From JBAYDV01 sp041672845 (GTDB lineage Bacteria > Bacteroidota > Bacteroidia > Bacteroidales > UBA932), in the NCBI GenBank assembly GCA_041672845.1, contig JBAYYV010000002.1, positions 62,001 through 126,000 on the forward strand: DNA of 64,000 nt, read 5' to 3'. The translations under genes were made by a program, and so were the position numbers. The notes beneath the pieces are model-generated. The model searched no databases and was not told the origin of the DNA. It saw only the letters and a list, made by a program, of their open reading frames with translations. Every line of letters begins with the position of its first letter. The first letter of the stretch is position 1. Positions 33,489-43,780 of the stretch are shown piece after piece.

Positions 33489-36400
33489 TTACCACCGAGT
33501 TTTATCGTTAGATACATCTTTTAATAGTTGTTTAATAGCAGTTTCTAACTGAAGGTCTCTACCTTTAACTACAGTTTCCGCTGTATTTTCTACTAAAATA
33601 TCTGGTTTTAACTGAGTATTTTCAAGATAATTACCTTTTTGCGTTCTGTAACCTATTACTGGAATACCGAAATACATAGTAGGATCTTGAAGAGTTTCCC
33701 AATTAACAGACGACATAGTACCAGGAACAGGCATTCCTACTATCTTACCTATTTTCATATGTTGATATACCCAAGGAGTACCATGGGCATTAGAATAGTT
33801 AGCTTCGCATACTATCATAATAGATGATTTATTCCATCTACGAGAAGGCATTTCACATGCTACTGTGCCCTTAACTACTTGTTCTAAATATTTGGTACCC
33901 GTAAATAGAACTTCTACATCTTCATGAAGTCTTCCACCGCCATTATTACGAGTATCTATTACAATACCATCACATTGATTATATTTACCTAAAACATCTG
34001 AATACATATCACGATAACTAGCATCATTCATACCTTTAATATGAATATATCCTAAACGACCGTTAGATATTCTTTTAACTTCTTCAGCTCTAGATTTAAC
34101 CCATCTTTTATACATCAGTGAATTCATAGCTGCTGTTGATATAGGTTTCACTACTTCTGTCCAACGAGCATTAGTAGAAGGTCTACAAAAAGTAACTAAA
34201 ACACGCACACCTCTTTTATGATTTAATAGAGGGAAGTAATCTTTATCACTCTTTATTTCTTTACCATCGATTTCTTCAATAATATCACCTGCTTTTACTT
34301 TAGATTCTTTTATATCAAATGGACCATATTCCACTACTTCATTAATTACTAAACCGTCTATATCACTAGAAAGATCATATAAAAGACCCAGTTTAGCCGT
34401 AGCATCATCTGAAGCAGTATGAGGTGCGAAATAACCTGAACCAGTATGAGATACATTTAATTCACCTAATACTTCTGATAACATAGCTGAAAAGTCATAG
34501 TTATTATTGATATCAGGCAAGAATTTAACATAATCTTTCTGTAACTGACTCATATTTACACCATGCATATTAGGATCAAAAAATCTCTTAGATTCTTGTT
34601 TGATAACATGGTTAAACATATATTCTCTTTCACCAGTTTTGTTTAAATCCATTTTAGCTGTAATAGATATTGGTTTAGATTTTCCACTTGGTATAGATAT
34701 GACTTGAGGTCTATATCCTAACACAAATAGACTTTTACCATCTTTAGAAAGTTTCATATAACCTGATCCTGTTCCTTTGTCCAATAATTTAGTAGAACGT
34801 TTTTTCAAATCTACTTTCCATAAATCATAAGATTTTTCAAATCTAGCTGTAAAATATAATGTTTTACCATCATTAGTAATCATACCTGATCCTAGCGAAC
34901 TAGACATAGGGGTTAACCTTACAATATGATCTTCTATTCTGGCAAATTCGATATCTATATCCTTAGCCTTTTCTACTTTTTTAGAATCTTTTTCACCTTT
35001 CTTATTATTTGCCTTTTTCTTTTTATCTTTTTTATCAGCCTTAGCACCTTTTTTATTAGATTCTTTAATCTTTTCAGCTTCTTTTTCTAAAGATAATTCT
35101 TCTTCAGATTTCATGAATTCATCATAAGTTTTCTGATTAAGAAAAGCAATGAATAAATCTTCTTGACTTCCCCAAGAAGCATGAGCACGTAAACCTAATC
35201 TATTAGAACCGAAAATAATAGCATTTCCACCCATCACCCAATTAGGTGATGCATCGAAATAAGCAGAATTTGTAATATTATATAGTTTACCTTTTTTAAT
35301 AGCAGAAGTAATAGCAATATCACAATAAGGATCACGAACATGAGAAATAACTTCTAATGCGAACCATTTACCATCTGGAGACCATTTATAATTAAAACCA
35401 TTATCATTAGTGCCATAATATTCAGAACCATCAGTTATTTGTCTAATTTTTTGAGTTTTAAGATTTATAACCTTAAGAATAGTTCTGTTTTCTATAAAAG
35501 CTATTTCCTCTCCGTCTGGTGAAAACTGAGGGCAGAAACGTTCTGTTTTTTTAGAAGTTTTGAATAAAGGTTTTTCATCGATAATTATAGCATTAGCAAA
35601 GTTTACATCAGTATCATTTTTAAGTTTAGCTGTATAAACATTCCAAATACCACCTCTCTCTGAAGCATAAACTAAAGTTTTGCCGTCAGGAGAAATATCT
35701 ATACCCCTTTCTGCTTCTGGAGTATGAGTAACTTGCTTAGTAGTACTATATTTATCAGTAGTAGCAAATACTTCTCCTCTATTAATTAATGCTAATTGTT
35801 TGCCATCAGGAGTAATAGCATATTCTCTAGCAGAATTATATTTTTCTGAAACTATTTGTTCTGCAGGATCATCTCTTATTATAGAAACCTCTATTTTATT
35901 AGGTTTAGAATCTATTTCCTGAGTATAAATATCACCACCATATGAATAACACATTAATCCATTATTAGATAGAGAAAGATATCGAACAGGATATTCTTTA
36001 AATACTGTTAATTCTTTAGCTTCTACCATATTACTAGGATCTGCTAAATAGACATTAAATGATTTTCCATTTCTTTCAGAAAGGAAAATCACTTTATTAT
36101 TAGCTGTGTAAATAGGATTTCTATCTTCACCTACATTGGTAGTTAATTGAGTAAAGGTGGTATTAGTAGCATCATATTTCCAAATATTACGGGCTACTGA
36201 AGAAACATGATGTTTTCTAAATTCGTTTTCACTACCCGTACGATTTTCATAAAAGAAAGAACCATCATTACCCACAAATGACATATTCATTACAGGAATA
36301 GCTACTACCTGTTCTGGTCTTGCACCACCTTCAATAGAAGTTTTATATAATTCTGTCATCCATCCTGCAGGAAATTGTACACTAGTAGATGGCTTCTGAA

Positions 36401-36776
36401 TATATGCTGAATAATATACATCTTTACCATCTTTAGAAAAAGATAATGGTAATTCGCTACATGAATTAGTAGTAAGTCTTATAGCTGTACCACCTTTTAT
36501 AGATACTGTATAAATATCAAAATTACCTTTCCTGTCTGAAGCAAAAGCAATAGTCTTGCTGTCAGGAGACCAAATAGGCATATATTCATAAGAATCTTGT
36601 GTAGTTAAAGCTTGAGCCATACCGCCCTGACTATTGACTACATAAATATCGCCTTTATATGAAAAAGCGATTTGTTCTCCATCTGGTGAGATAGATGTAT
36701 AACGCATCCAAGAAGGATTTGCATACATAAATCCTGCTATTAACAGAGCAACACACGTAAAAATAAATTTTTTCAT
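33489..36776 (-). CDS. Tricorn-like protease (S41 family)
   Basis: 1095 residues with a signal peptide (MKKFIFTCVALLIAGFMYAN), so exported, unlike the archaeal cytosolic Tricorn. Two beta-propeller regions with TolB/PD40 repeats (SPDGEQIAFSYKGDIYVV, WSPDSKTIAFASDRKGNFDI), a PDZ domain at about 825-900 (INEVVEYGPFDIKESKVKAG), and a C-terminal S41 peptidase with IDTRNNGGG and putative nucleophile Ser995 (NYSNAHGTPW). A Lys/Glu-rich linker of ~55 residues (about 555-612) interrupts the second propeller. Probably degrades peptides in the periplasm. Confidence 0.88.
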   Translation of the reverse strand: MKKFIFTCVALLIAGFMYANPSWMRYTSISPDGEQIAFSYKGDIYVVNSQGGMAQALTTQDSYEYMPIWSPDSKTIAFASDRKGNFDIYTVSIKGGTAIRLTTNSCSELPLSFSKDGKDVYYSAYIQKPSTSVQFPAGWMTELYKTSIEGGARPEQVVAIPVMNMSFVGNDGSFFYENRTGSENEFRKHHVSSVARNIWKYDATNTTFTQLTTNVGEDRNPIYTANNKVIFLSERNGKSFNVYLADPSNMVEAKELTVFKEYPVRYLSLSNNGLMCYSYGGDIYTQEIDSKPNKIEVSIIRDDPAEQIVSEKYNSAREYAITPDGKQLALINRGEVFATTDKYSTTKQVTHTPEAERGIDISPDGKTLVYASERGGIWNVYTAKLKNDTDVNFANAIIIDEKPLFKTSKKTERFCPQFSPDGEEIAFIENRTILKVINLKTQKIRQITDGSEYYGTNDNGFNYKWSPDGKWFALEVISHVRDPYCDIAITSAIKKGKLYNITNSAYFDASPNWVMGGNAIIFGSNRLGLRAHASWGSQEDLFIAFLNQKTYDEFMKSEEELSLEKEAEKIKESNKKGAKADKKDKKKKANNKKGEKDSKKVEKAKDIDIEFARIEDHIVRLTPMSSSLGSGMITNDGKTLYFTARFEKSYDLWKVDLKKRSTKLLDKGTGSGYMKLSKDGKSLFVLGYRPQVISIPSGKSKPISITAKMDLNKTGEREYMFNHVIKQESKRFFDPNMHGVNMSQLQKDYVKFLPDINNNYDFSAMLSEVLGELNVSHTGSGYFAPHTASDDATAKLGLLYDLSSDIDGLVINEVVEYGPFDIKESKVKAGDIIEEIDGKEIKSDKDYFPLLNHKRGVRVLVTFCRPSTNARWTEVVKPISTAAMNSLMYKRWVKSRAEEVKRISNGRLGYIHIKGMNDASYRDMYSDVLGKYNQCDGIVIDTRNNGGGRLHEDVEVLFTGTKYLEQVVKGTVACEMPSRRWNKSSIMIVCEANYSNAHGTPWVYQHMKIGKIVGMPVPGTMSSVNWETLQDPTMYFGIPVIGYRTQKGNYLENTQLKPDILVENTAETVVKGRDLQLETAIKQLLKDVSNDKTRW

Positions 36777-36834
36777 CGTTATTATTAATTATTATTGAGT
36801 TTATTTTTCATTATTACTAGCAATTAACTAGTTT

Positions 36835-37977
36835 TTATTTCTTCTTAGTAAATTTCCTCATGTCTATAAAAAGCAGATTCATAAAATTAAAAAAAGCCAC
36901 TTTAGCATTAACATTTGACTCAATAGACATACGAAGATCTTCTAACTTTTTAAAAATAGGTTCGAAAAATCCTAGTGAAATATTTTTATAATTTTTTACT
37001 AGTTGTAATTCTTCTTCTGTGCAAAAAGCTATTTTTTCTAACCCTTGATTACAAAGCATGATTTTTCTTATTATTTCTTCGAAATATTGAGTAAACGCCT
37101 TTTGTTTATCTCTTCCTAATTTTACAAATGCATCATTATTCTGAAGCAGATTAAACAAATTCCTTTTATAAGATTCCTTCAATAATTTTTCTATTAATTC
37201 TAAATAAGGAGAACGAATATTTTTATCCTTGATATAAGAAATAGCCTGACCATAATTACCATTAGAGATTTTAGCAAAAGAATATGCTTCTTCTTTAGAT
37301 AAATCATATTTCAGTATTAACTGCTCAGTTAAAGCATTTGTATCTATAGAATCTAATCTTATCAATAAACATCTAGATATTATTGTTTGAATAATATTCT
37401 CTGGAGAATGACTTACAAAGAAAAAATAAGTATTAGGAGTAGGCTCTTCTATCATTTTTAACAATTTATTAGAAGTAGCTGTATTCATTCGCTCAGGTAA
37501 ATATATAATGAAAACTTTTTTACCTCCTTCATACGAATGTAAACTCAATATCTGTAACAAGCGATCAGCTTCTGCTACATTTATAATTCCAACTTTATTT
37601 TCTATTCCTAATTCAGAATTTAATTTAGTTTCTGTAAAATATGGATTATCTAGAACTACAGATCTCCATATATTCAAATAGTCCTCAGAAATAGGTTTTC
37701 TAGAAGAAGATTTAGAAGTAGAATTAACGGGGAACACAAAATGAACATCAGGATGTATAAGTTTTGAAATTCTATTACATTTAGGGCATTTTCCACATGA
37801 ATCACCTTCATTGTGAGATTCACACATAATATATTGCGTTAGAGAAAGAACCATTCCTATAGCTCCTTGTCCATCATTTTCTACAAACATAATCGCATGA
37901 GCCACTCTGTTTGTATCAGACATTTTTTTTAAATTCAGAATAAGTTCCTTATTTTCTATGATGTCGTTAAATCTCAT
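36835..37977 (-). CDS. holB: DNA polymerase III delta' subunit
   Basis: 380-residue clamp-loader subunit of the AAA+ fold. The ATP-binding loop is degenerate (ENDGQGAIGMVLSL, no GKT), as expected for delta'. A four-cysteine zinc module is visible (CESHNEGDSCGKCPKC), followed by HPDVHFVFPV, KVFIIYLPERMNTATSNKLLKMIEEP-type sensor region and SRCLLIRLDSI. C-terminal collar domain. Between the U32 gene (14 bases) and the Tricorn-like gene (58 bases). Confidence 0.88.
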   Translation of the reverse strand: MRFNDIIENKELILNLKKMSDTNRVAHAIMFVENDGQGAIGMVLSLTQYIMCESHNEGDSCGKCPKCNRISKLIHPDVHFVFPVNSTSKSSSRKPISEDYLNIWRSVVLDNPYFTETKLNSELGIENKVGIINVAEADRLLQILSLHSYEGGKKVFIIYLPERMNTATSNKLLKMIEEPTPNTYFFFVSHSPENIIQTIISRCLLIRLDSIDTNALTEQLILKYDLSKEEAYSFAKISNGNYGQAISYIKDKNIRSPYLELIEKLLKESYKRNLFNLLQNNDAFVKLGRDKQKAFTQYFEEIIRKIMLCNQGLEKIAFCTEEELQLVKNYKNISLGFFEPIFKKLEDLRMSIESNVNAKVAFFNFMNLLFIDMRKFTKKK

Positions 37978-37991
37978 TTAAACAAATATAA

Positions 37992-40019
37992 TCAGTTTTC
38001 TATTTTATCACAAGATAGTATCACCATTTCGCAATTTTTGCAATCAAATTTTACAGTTAATAATTTCCCATTATTCCGCAAATACATATTGCCAGAAGGT
38101 ATATTTTCAATAGGCCATTCACTATTTAAATCATTTTTATCTCTTTTATTTTTCCCCATAAGGCAACAACCAAGTTCATATCGAATACAATATTTCGTCC
38201 TCATCAATTCAAAACCCTCCTTAGGGTTCAGTTCAAATGCAAGTTCAGGATTAATCCCTATTTCATTATATAATTCTTTCGCAAGTTTATTGGAACAATT
38301 AAGTTTCATTTTCTGCTCAGGAGCCACTATTTTTCTAGTACTTCTATTTTTGTTTAACGATAATTCTTCTTGCTCAGCTTCTATTTTGTCTTCTCTATCC
38401 ATCGACCATTTTTCTCTTAACGAAATTGCTAAAACCCTTCTTATCTCATTAATTTTAGAAATAGGAAAGAAAGGTATAATAGAACCATCATCTATTATCA
38501 TATCCTTTACTTGGAATGAAAATTCATCGGTTCTCTTAGATAATTGCGCCTTAATATTTAAGATAGCTTTATCTTTATTCTTAGCTTCATCATATATAGC
38601 TGTCGTATAATTAGCAGTTATAGAATCAGCTTCACCTAAAATTATGTTTCCATCAAATAATGAAGCATCTACATTAAACCCATCGAAAGTAATAGAAACA
38701 TTTACCTCCACTGGAATATGTCTAGTAGGACTATTATTCAATATCTCTTTCCCGAAACTCGGATTAGAATTTCGATAAATCTTAGAACCTTTGATTAACC
38801 TAGGAATAGATTTGGTTATTAAAATATCATTGTGATTATTTTCATCATTAACATTTTCTCTATCTACCTTATCTACTCTTATGCCTTGAATTAATACATC
38901 ATTTTCGTCAAAGAGCAATAGACCATCACCGTTTAAAATAGGTTTAATATTAGTTCTGATAGAATTATGGCTTTGACTACTATTTTGGTTATCATAATAA
39001 CTAAATCTAGCTGAGCACCTATCGTTGTTTATAATTTTATTAACGCTTCCTATATATTCTCCTTTTGATTTACTATATGAACCTGAGCCCATTTTTTTCC
39101 TCTGACCATCTATAAAATAGTTAGTAAAACCTCTATTAAATACAGCATCAGGATTTGGCTCGAAACCATTTTCTATTTTACCTAAAGTAGATTTTTTATA
39201 AAGAATAGTGGGAGAGTTTTTCTTGGCTATTAAATCATCTAATTTTTGGCGATAATATCTTACTATATTACGAACATAAGTTTCTGACTTTAATCTACCT
39301 TCGATTTTAAATGATGTTACTCCTGCATCTACTAAATTTTCTAAATTTTCAGACTGATTATTATCTTTTAGCGAAAGTATAGGATAATCTTTCTTTATAA
39401 TATTTCCTTTTGAATCTAAAAGATCATAATTAGACCTACAAGCTTGTATACAATTACCTCTATTAGCAGACCTGCCGGTCAATGCTTGAGATAAATAACA
39501 TTGTCCACTATATGAAACACATAAGGCTCCATGTACGAAAGTTTCAATTTCACAATCTACTGCTTCTGATATAGCAGAAATTTCATTTATGGATAATTCT
39601 CTTGCTAAAATTAATCTCTTAAAGCCTAAAGATTCTAAGAATTTGGCTTGAGCTACTGTACGAATATTAGTTTGAGTCGATGCATATAAATCTATTGGCG
39701 GCAGTCCAGACATTCTTAATATCCCTAAATCTTGAATTATAATAGCGTCAGCCCCAGCTTGATAAACTTGTTTTATAGTTTCTAGAGCATCTTCTAATTC
39801 TTCATCATATAATATAGTATTTATAGTTACGTATATTCTGACTCCAAATTTATGGGCATAATCGCATAAATCTCTAATATCCTCAAAAGAATTAGAGGCA
39901 GCCTCCCTAGCCCCAAAAGTTGGCCCTGCTATATATACAGAATCGGCACCACAGTCTATAGCTGCAATGCCGATTTGTTTATTTTTAGCCGGGGCTAATA
40001 GCTCCAGATTTATTTGCAT
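37992..40019 (-). CDS. U32 peptidase-family protein (RlhA-like)
   Basis: 675 residues. TIM-barrel-like N-terminal part (LELLAPAKNKQIGIAAIDCG, GADSVYIAG, DAIIIQDLGILRM) and the U32 signature near residue 165-200 (ETFVHGALCVSYSGQCYLSQ, GNRGNCIQACRSNYDL-type Cys cluster), then a long C-terminal region. The size and cysteine pattern fit the RlhA/YegQ group, now known mostly as RNA-hydroxylation enzymes rather than proteases; E. coli RlhA hydroxylates C2501 of 23S rRNA. Which member this is cannot be fixed from sequence. It overlaps the TPR gene by 10 bases. Confidence 0.8.
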   Translation of the reverse strand: MQINLELLAPAKNKQIGIAAIDCGADSVYIAGPTFGAREAASNSFEDIRDLCDYAHKFGVRIYVTINTILYDEELEDALETIKQVYQAGADAIIIQDLGILRMSGLPPIDLYASTQTNIRTVAQAKFLESLGFKRLILARELSINEISAISEAVDCEIETFVHGALCVSYSGQCYLSQALTGRSANRGNCIQACRSNYDLLDSKGNIIKKDYPILSLKDNNQSENLENLVDAGVTSFKIEGRLKSETYVRNIVRYYRQKLDDLIAKKNSPTILYKKSTLGKIENGFEPNPDAVFNRGFTNYFIDGQRKKMGSGSYSKSKGEYIGSVNKIINNDRCSARFSYYDNQNSSQSHNSIRTNIKPILNGDGLLLFDENDVLIQGIRVDKVDRENVNDENNHNDILITKSIPRLIKGSKIYRNSNPSFGKEILNNSPTRHIPVEVNVSITFDGFNVDASLFDGNIILGEADSITANYTTAIYDEAKNKDKAILNIKAQLSKRTDEFSFQVKDMIIDDGSIIPFFPISKINEIRRVLAISLREKWSMDREDKIEAEQEELSLNKNRSTRKIVAPEQKMKLNCSNKLAKELYNEIGINPELAFELNPKEGFELMRTKYCIRYELGCCLMGKNKRDKNDLNSEWPIENIPSGNMYLRNNGKLLTVKFDCKNCEMVILSCDKIEN

Positions 40020-40945
40020 TTTAATATTTTGATTTGTGCTTTAGCATATTCAGCAAATTTAGGTTTGCCTTGAATTTGTTTGTAATATCCACATGCTTTT
40101 GCATTCATTTTCTTAGATTGACAAGACATGGCTAACTGAAAAATAGCATTATCTGCATTTCTATCATTTGGAGAAAGCGCTAAAAATGATTCTAAAGATT
40201 CAATAGCCACATCATATGATTTTATCTGCATAGCTGCTTGACCTTTTATAAAAAAAGCTAATGGTGTTTTCATAGCTTCTAAAGATTTATCACAAGCTAC
40301 TATAGCTTCTTTATTTTTCTTAGCTTTTAATAATTTACGCGATTTAAGTAAAAAATATTTAGATAACATCTGAGATGCTTGTTTGTTAAGACCTAATTCA
40401 TTAGCTTTATTTAATGATTCTTCCATTTTAGATTCTTGTCCTAATCTCATATAAGAATTACCCATTCTTAAATAAGCCATAGCCTGATTAGGATCCACCG
40501 TTACAGCTTTATTATAAAATTCTATAGAACCTTTATAATCTTTCTCTCTTAAGCAATCATTACCTTGTTGTACATATAGCTGAGGTATTAATTTCGCGGC
40601 TTGTTGAGATGTGGAAGATTGTCCATATTTTTCTGCTAATTTTTTAGCTTTAGTAAGAATTTTAATAGCTTCGTCATATTTTTTAGCTGCAGCTAATTCT
40701 TTGCCAATAGCTAAATAAACAGTAGGAATAGCATTTTTGCAATTATATGCTAATTCTTCAGCTTCTGCTCCTATATCTTCTGCTTGCAAAAGAGCTTTTT
40801 CAAATAATTTTACAGCCTGAGTTTTTTCCCCTTTATTAAGAGCTGTAGCTCCTTGATTATAAAGTTCAGTAGCAGAAGACAAATCTTGGGCAAAAGCTAA
40901 TGAACAAAGCGAAAAGGCTAAAATAATAGTTAATAATTTTTTCAT
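40010..40945 (-). CDS. Periplasmic TPR-repeat protein
   Basis: 311 residues from the ATG at 40943-40945, which gives a proper signal peptide (MKKLLTIILAFSLCSLAFAQ); a further upstream ATG adds a non-signal extension. At least five tetratricopeptide repeats: SATELYNQGATALNKGEKTQ, YDEAIKILTKAKKLAEKYG, GNDCLREKDYKGSIEFYNKA, AYLRMGNSYMRLGQESKMEE and FIKGQAAMQIKSYDVAIESL. Scaffold role in protein complexes; partner unknown. First gene of a TPR–U32–holB run. Confidence 0.85.
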   Translation of the reverse strand: MKKLLTIILAFSLCSLAFAQDLSSATELYNQGATALNKGEKTQAVKLFEKALLQAEDIGAEAEELAYNCKNAIPTVYLAIGKELAAAKKYDEAIKILTKAKKLAEKYGQSSTSQQAAKLIPQLYVQQGNDCLREKDYKGSIEFYNKAVTVDPNQAMAYLRMGNSYMRLGQESKMEESLNKANELGLNKQASQMLSKYFLLKSRKLLKAKKNKEAIVACDKSLEAMKTPLAFFIKGQAAMQIKSYDVAIESLESFLALSPNDRNADNAIFQLAMSCQSKKMNAKACGYYKQIQGKPKFAEYAKAQIKILKCK

Positions 40946-40992
40946 CTTAATGATTATTGTTTTTTTAGATAGTTTTTTCAATTACATATTTA

Positions 40993-41024
40993 CAAAAATA
41001 TAAAAATTACGTAGCTGTAACAAA
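40993..41024 (-). promoter_or_regulatory. Promoter of the TPR–U32–holB genes
   Basis: On minus: TTTG (41024-41021), 20 bases, TATTTTTG (41000-40993), 47 bases upstream of the chosen TPR start. Confidence 0.6.
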
Positions 41025-41043
41025 TTGTTTTCTATCTTATTTG

Positions 41044-41051
41044 TATTTTTG
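41044..41051 (+). promoter_or_regulatory. -7 element for the M16-like gene
   Basis: TATTTTTG, 20 bases upstream of the ATG at 41072. No TTTG at the ideal upstream distance. Confidence 0.45.
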
Positions 41052-41071
41052 TAATATTAAATAAAAATATC

Positions 41072-43780
41072 ATGCATAAAATAAGTTTTTTCACTTTCTT
41101 TTTCATATTCGTACTTTCCTCATTTTCCGTAAAATCTATGAGTAATTTTGATAATTTTCCAATAGATAATTCAATTATCACAGGAAAATTATCAAATGGT
41201 CTTTCTTATTATATTATTCAAGATTCTACTATTAAAAATTATTGTGATTTTTACCTTATTCAGAAATTGAATGAATCTATTAATACTCCTCAAGAAAAAA
41301 TATATAATAATATAATATCTAATATAGCTATTCTGGAATCTAGCAATTTTAAAAATACATATTTATCTGACTATTTTAATCATTTAGGTATGAAGTATCA
41401 GAAAGATATTCAAGTAGAAAATAATCTTGAAGACTGTAGATATCTAATAAGGGATATCCCTATAAAAAGGAATCCTCACACTTTAGATTCCATGTTATTA
41501 GTCTTGTATAACTGGTCTTCAACCATATCTATTAATAAAGAAAACCTTTCTAAATATAAAAATTATATAAAAAATGAATACTCTAAAAATACAAATTTAA
41601 AACAAAGATTAAATTCTAAATTCATATGTAAACTATTCAGTGAAAATACATATAAAGAAAATATTAGTAATTATATATTAAATGAAAAATTTATAGAAAA
41701 TAAGACAATAGAAAAATTTTATAAAAAATGGTATAGACCGGATAGACAAGCTATTATTATTAAAGGTGACGTAAATCCTGCAGAAGTAGTTAGTAAAATT
41801 ACTACTCTATTTCAGATAATACCCAAATCTGAAAACACTATTATTAATGATACGACATCTTTATATAAAGCTTATTTTAAAAAAGGTAAATACAATATCG
41901 TAGTATGTTCCGATGAAGAACTAAAAGAAACTAATATTTCCTTTTACTTTCCGCAGCCTCTATTGCCGACAGGCAAAAGAAAGACCGCAGAACCTTTAGT
42001 GGCTAATTATCTAAACAAAATAGTGGAACAGCTTTGTATTTCTAGAATTCACTTAGTTTGTAATCATAGTATTGTACCGATTTCTTCTAATCAAGTAAAA
42101 TTTACTAACCTTCTAGGTATAAGAAATATTCCCGCTTTAAAAATATCTGTAACTGGCAGACCTGAAGACACTTATAGTATTATTAGCTTTATTTCAAGAG
42201 AAATAGAATTAATTAATAAATATGGGTTTAGCGAAGAATCTTATCAAAAAGCTATGAATAATATTATTTATAATGATGCTTATTATAATGTATGGACTGG
42301 AGATAAAGTTAAAAAATGTATATCTAATTATTTAGATGATTACTCTTTATTTTCGACATCTTCTTTAAAATCTTATCTAGAAAAAATATCTCCTGAAATC
42401 AGTCTTGAAACATTTAATTCTTATGTATCTTCTCTTTTTTCTACTAAAGATATATTGGTGAGTGTAGCTAATCCTAATAGTTTTTCATATTTTGTTAATT
42501 CTAAGAAACTTAACAAGGCTTATTTGGACGGTCAAGAAAACATTTCATCTAATGATTCTACTTCTCTAAAAGGACTTATTAATTCTATTCCTAAATATGA
42601 ATTTCCTAATATAACTACTACTGATGATATGGTTATGATTAACCATGAAGAAAAAGAATATATCTCTAATTCCTCGGTTTACCATCTAACTAATGGTGTT
42701 ACTGTTATATATAAAAAGATGAAAACTAAAAATGATTTAATGTATATGGGAGCTCATGCTTATGGTGGTTATTTAAAAAATGATGCTATATCTCCTAATA
42801 TTAAAGAAAACCTAGATATTCTAGTAAATACTGCTGTAGGAGGAGATTATAATATGTTCCAGATACAAGATCTTATGCGAAATAAAAATATTTCTATAAG
42901 AAAATCTATTGGAGACAATGAACATTTTTTAAATGGATATGCTCCTGCATCAGAGATAAATAATTTTATGAATTTGATTCGTTTACATTTCTTATCAAAC
43001 CATGAAGATTATGCTTTATTCCATAGAATTTTTGGATCTAGTAATATTAGTGATGATGAATATTATAAAGTTGCTTCTTATATCCACAATGCTTATTCTA
43101 ATGCGTCTAATTTTACATTTATATTTATAGGTAATATAGACGTTAAAAAATTTAAATCATATATCAGTAAATATATAGCTTCTTTACCTGCAAATCCTAG
43201 TAGAACTATTCGTCATAGGCCTTTGATTAAGAGAGATTTTCAAATAAATGATAATAAAATATATCAGAAAAATGAGGTACCTGTCACCTATTACCATTCT
43301 GCTATTTCTGGACCTGCGAAATCTGATTTGGAGGATATAGTGAAAGCTCAAGCTATAGGTGTCGCTATTACTGAATACATCCAAACAAAAATGTTACATT
43401 TTAATATTAATGTAGATATTAAACAACAGATATTAACATATCCTGATAATAGTATGACTTTAGATTTTTCTTTCTTTACTTATAATTATCAACCTGGTTT
43501 AAATCAAAAGATTTTCGATTTAATTTATGATATGCGTTCTGAAAAAATCAGTGATAAAACTTTGAATAATATTAAATCTAGATTAATTAATCAATTTTAT
43601 TATCATCAGAACTTAGACATATTCTGGATAGATATATTAAGAATAAAATATATCTACAAAAAAGATTATTATTCTGGATATCTATTATTAGTAGAATCCT
43701 TAACTAAAGAGGATATATATGACTCTCTAGATTTATACATTTCACATATGAAAAAAATATCAGATATAAAAAAACAATAA
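41072..43780 (+). CDS. M16-family peptidase homologue lacking the zinc motif
   Basis: 902 residues with a signal peptide (SFFTFFFIFVLSSFSVKS). M16 folds are recognisable: NGLSYYIIQDS near residue 42, FYKKWYRPDRQAIIIKGDVN near 220, a second copy starting HLTNGVTVIYKKM near 540 and FTFIFIGNIDVKKFKSYISK. The HxxEH zinc site that should lie between NGLSYYI and NHLGMKY is absent (IISNIAILESSNF), and no other HxxEH exists, so it is probably catalytically dead, perhaps a chaperone-like partner of an active M16 enzyme. Very AT-rich and Asn/Ile/Lys-rich. The stop overlaps the DUF3109 start (TAATG). Confidence 0.78.
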   Translation: MHKISFFTFFFIFVLSSFSVKSMSNFDNFPIDNSIITGKLSNGLSYYIIQDSTIKNYCDFYLIQKLNESINTPQEKIYNNIISNIAILESSNFKNTYLSDYFNHLGMKYQKDIQVENNLEDCRYLIRDIPIKRNPHTLDSMLLVLYNWSSTISINKENLSKYKNYIKNEYSKNTNLKQRLNSKFICKLFSENTYKENISNYILNEKFIENKTIEKFYKKWYRPDRQAIIIKGDVNPAEVVSKITTLFQIIPKSENTIINDTTSLYKAYFKKGKYNIVVCSDEELKETNISFYFPQPLLPTGKRKTAEPLVANYLNKIVEQLCISRIHLVCNHSIVPISSNQVKFTNLLGIRNIPALKISVTGRPEDTYSIISFISREIELINKYGFSEESYQKAMNNIIYNDAYYNVWTGDKVKKCISNYLDDYSLFSTSSLKSYLEKISPEISLETFNSYVSSLFSTKDILVSVANPNSFSYFVNSKKLNKAYLDGQENISSNDSTSLKGLINSIPKYEFPNITTTDDMVMINHEEKEYISNSSVYHLTNGVTVIYKKMKTKNDLMYMGAHAYGGYLKNDAISPNIKENLDILVNTAVGGDYNMFQIQDLMRNKNISIRKSIGDNEHFLNGYAPASEINNFMNLIRLHFLSNHEDYALFHRIFGSSNISDDEYYKVASYIHNAYSNASNFTFIFIGNIDVKKFKSYISKYIASLPANPSRTIRHRPLIKRDFQINDNKIYQKNEVPVTYYHSAISGPAKSDLEDIVKAQAIGVAITEYIQTKMLHFNINVDIKQQILTYPDNSMTLDFSFFTYNYQPGLNQKIFDLIYDMRSEKISDKTLNNIKSRLINQFYYHQNLDIFWIDILRIKYIYKKDYYSGYLLLVESLTKEDIYDSLDLYISHMKKISDIKKQ

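Noticed and set aside
38038..38610. 190-codon open frame antisense to the U32 gene
   Set aside because: Lies entirely within the well-supported U32 gene on the opposite strand, with a Ser/Leu/Phe-rich composition typical of antisense readings of AT-rich coding DNA.
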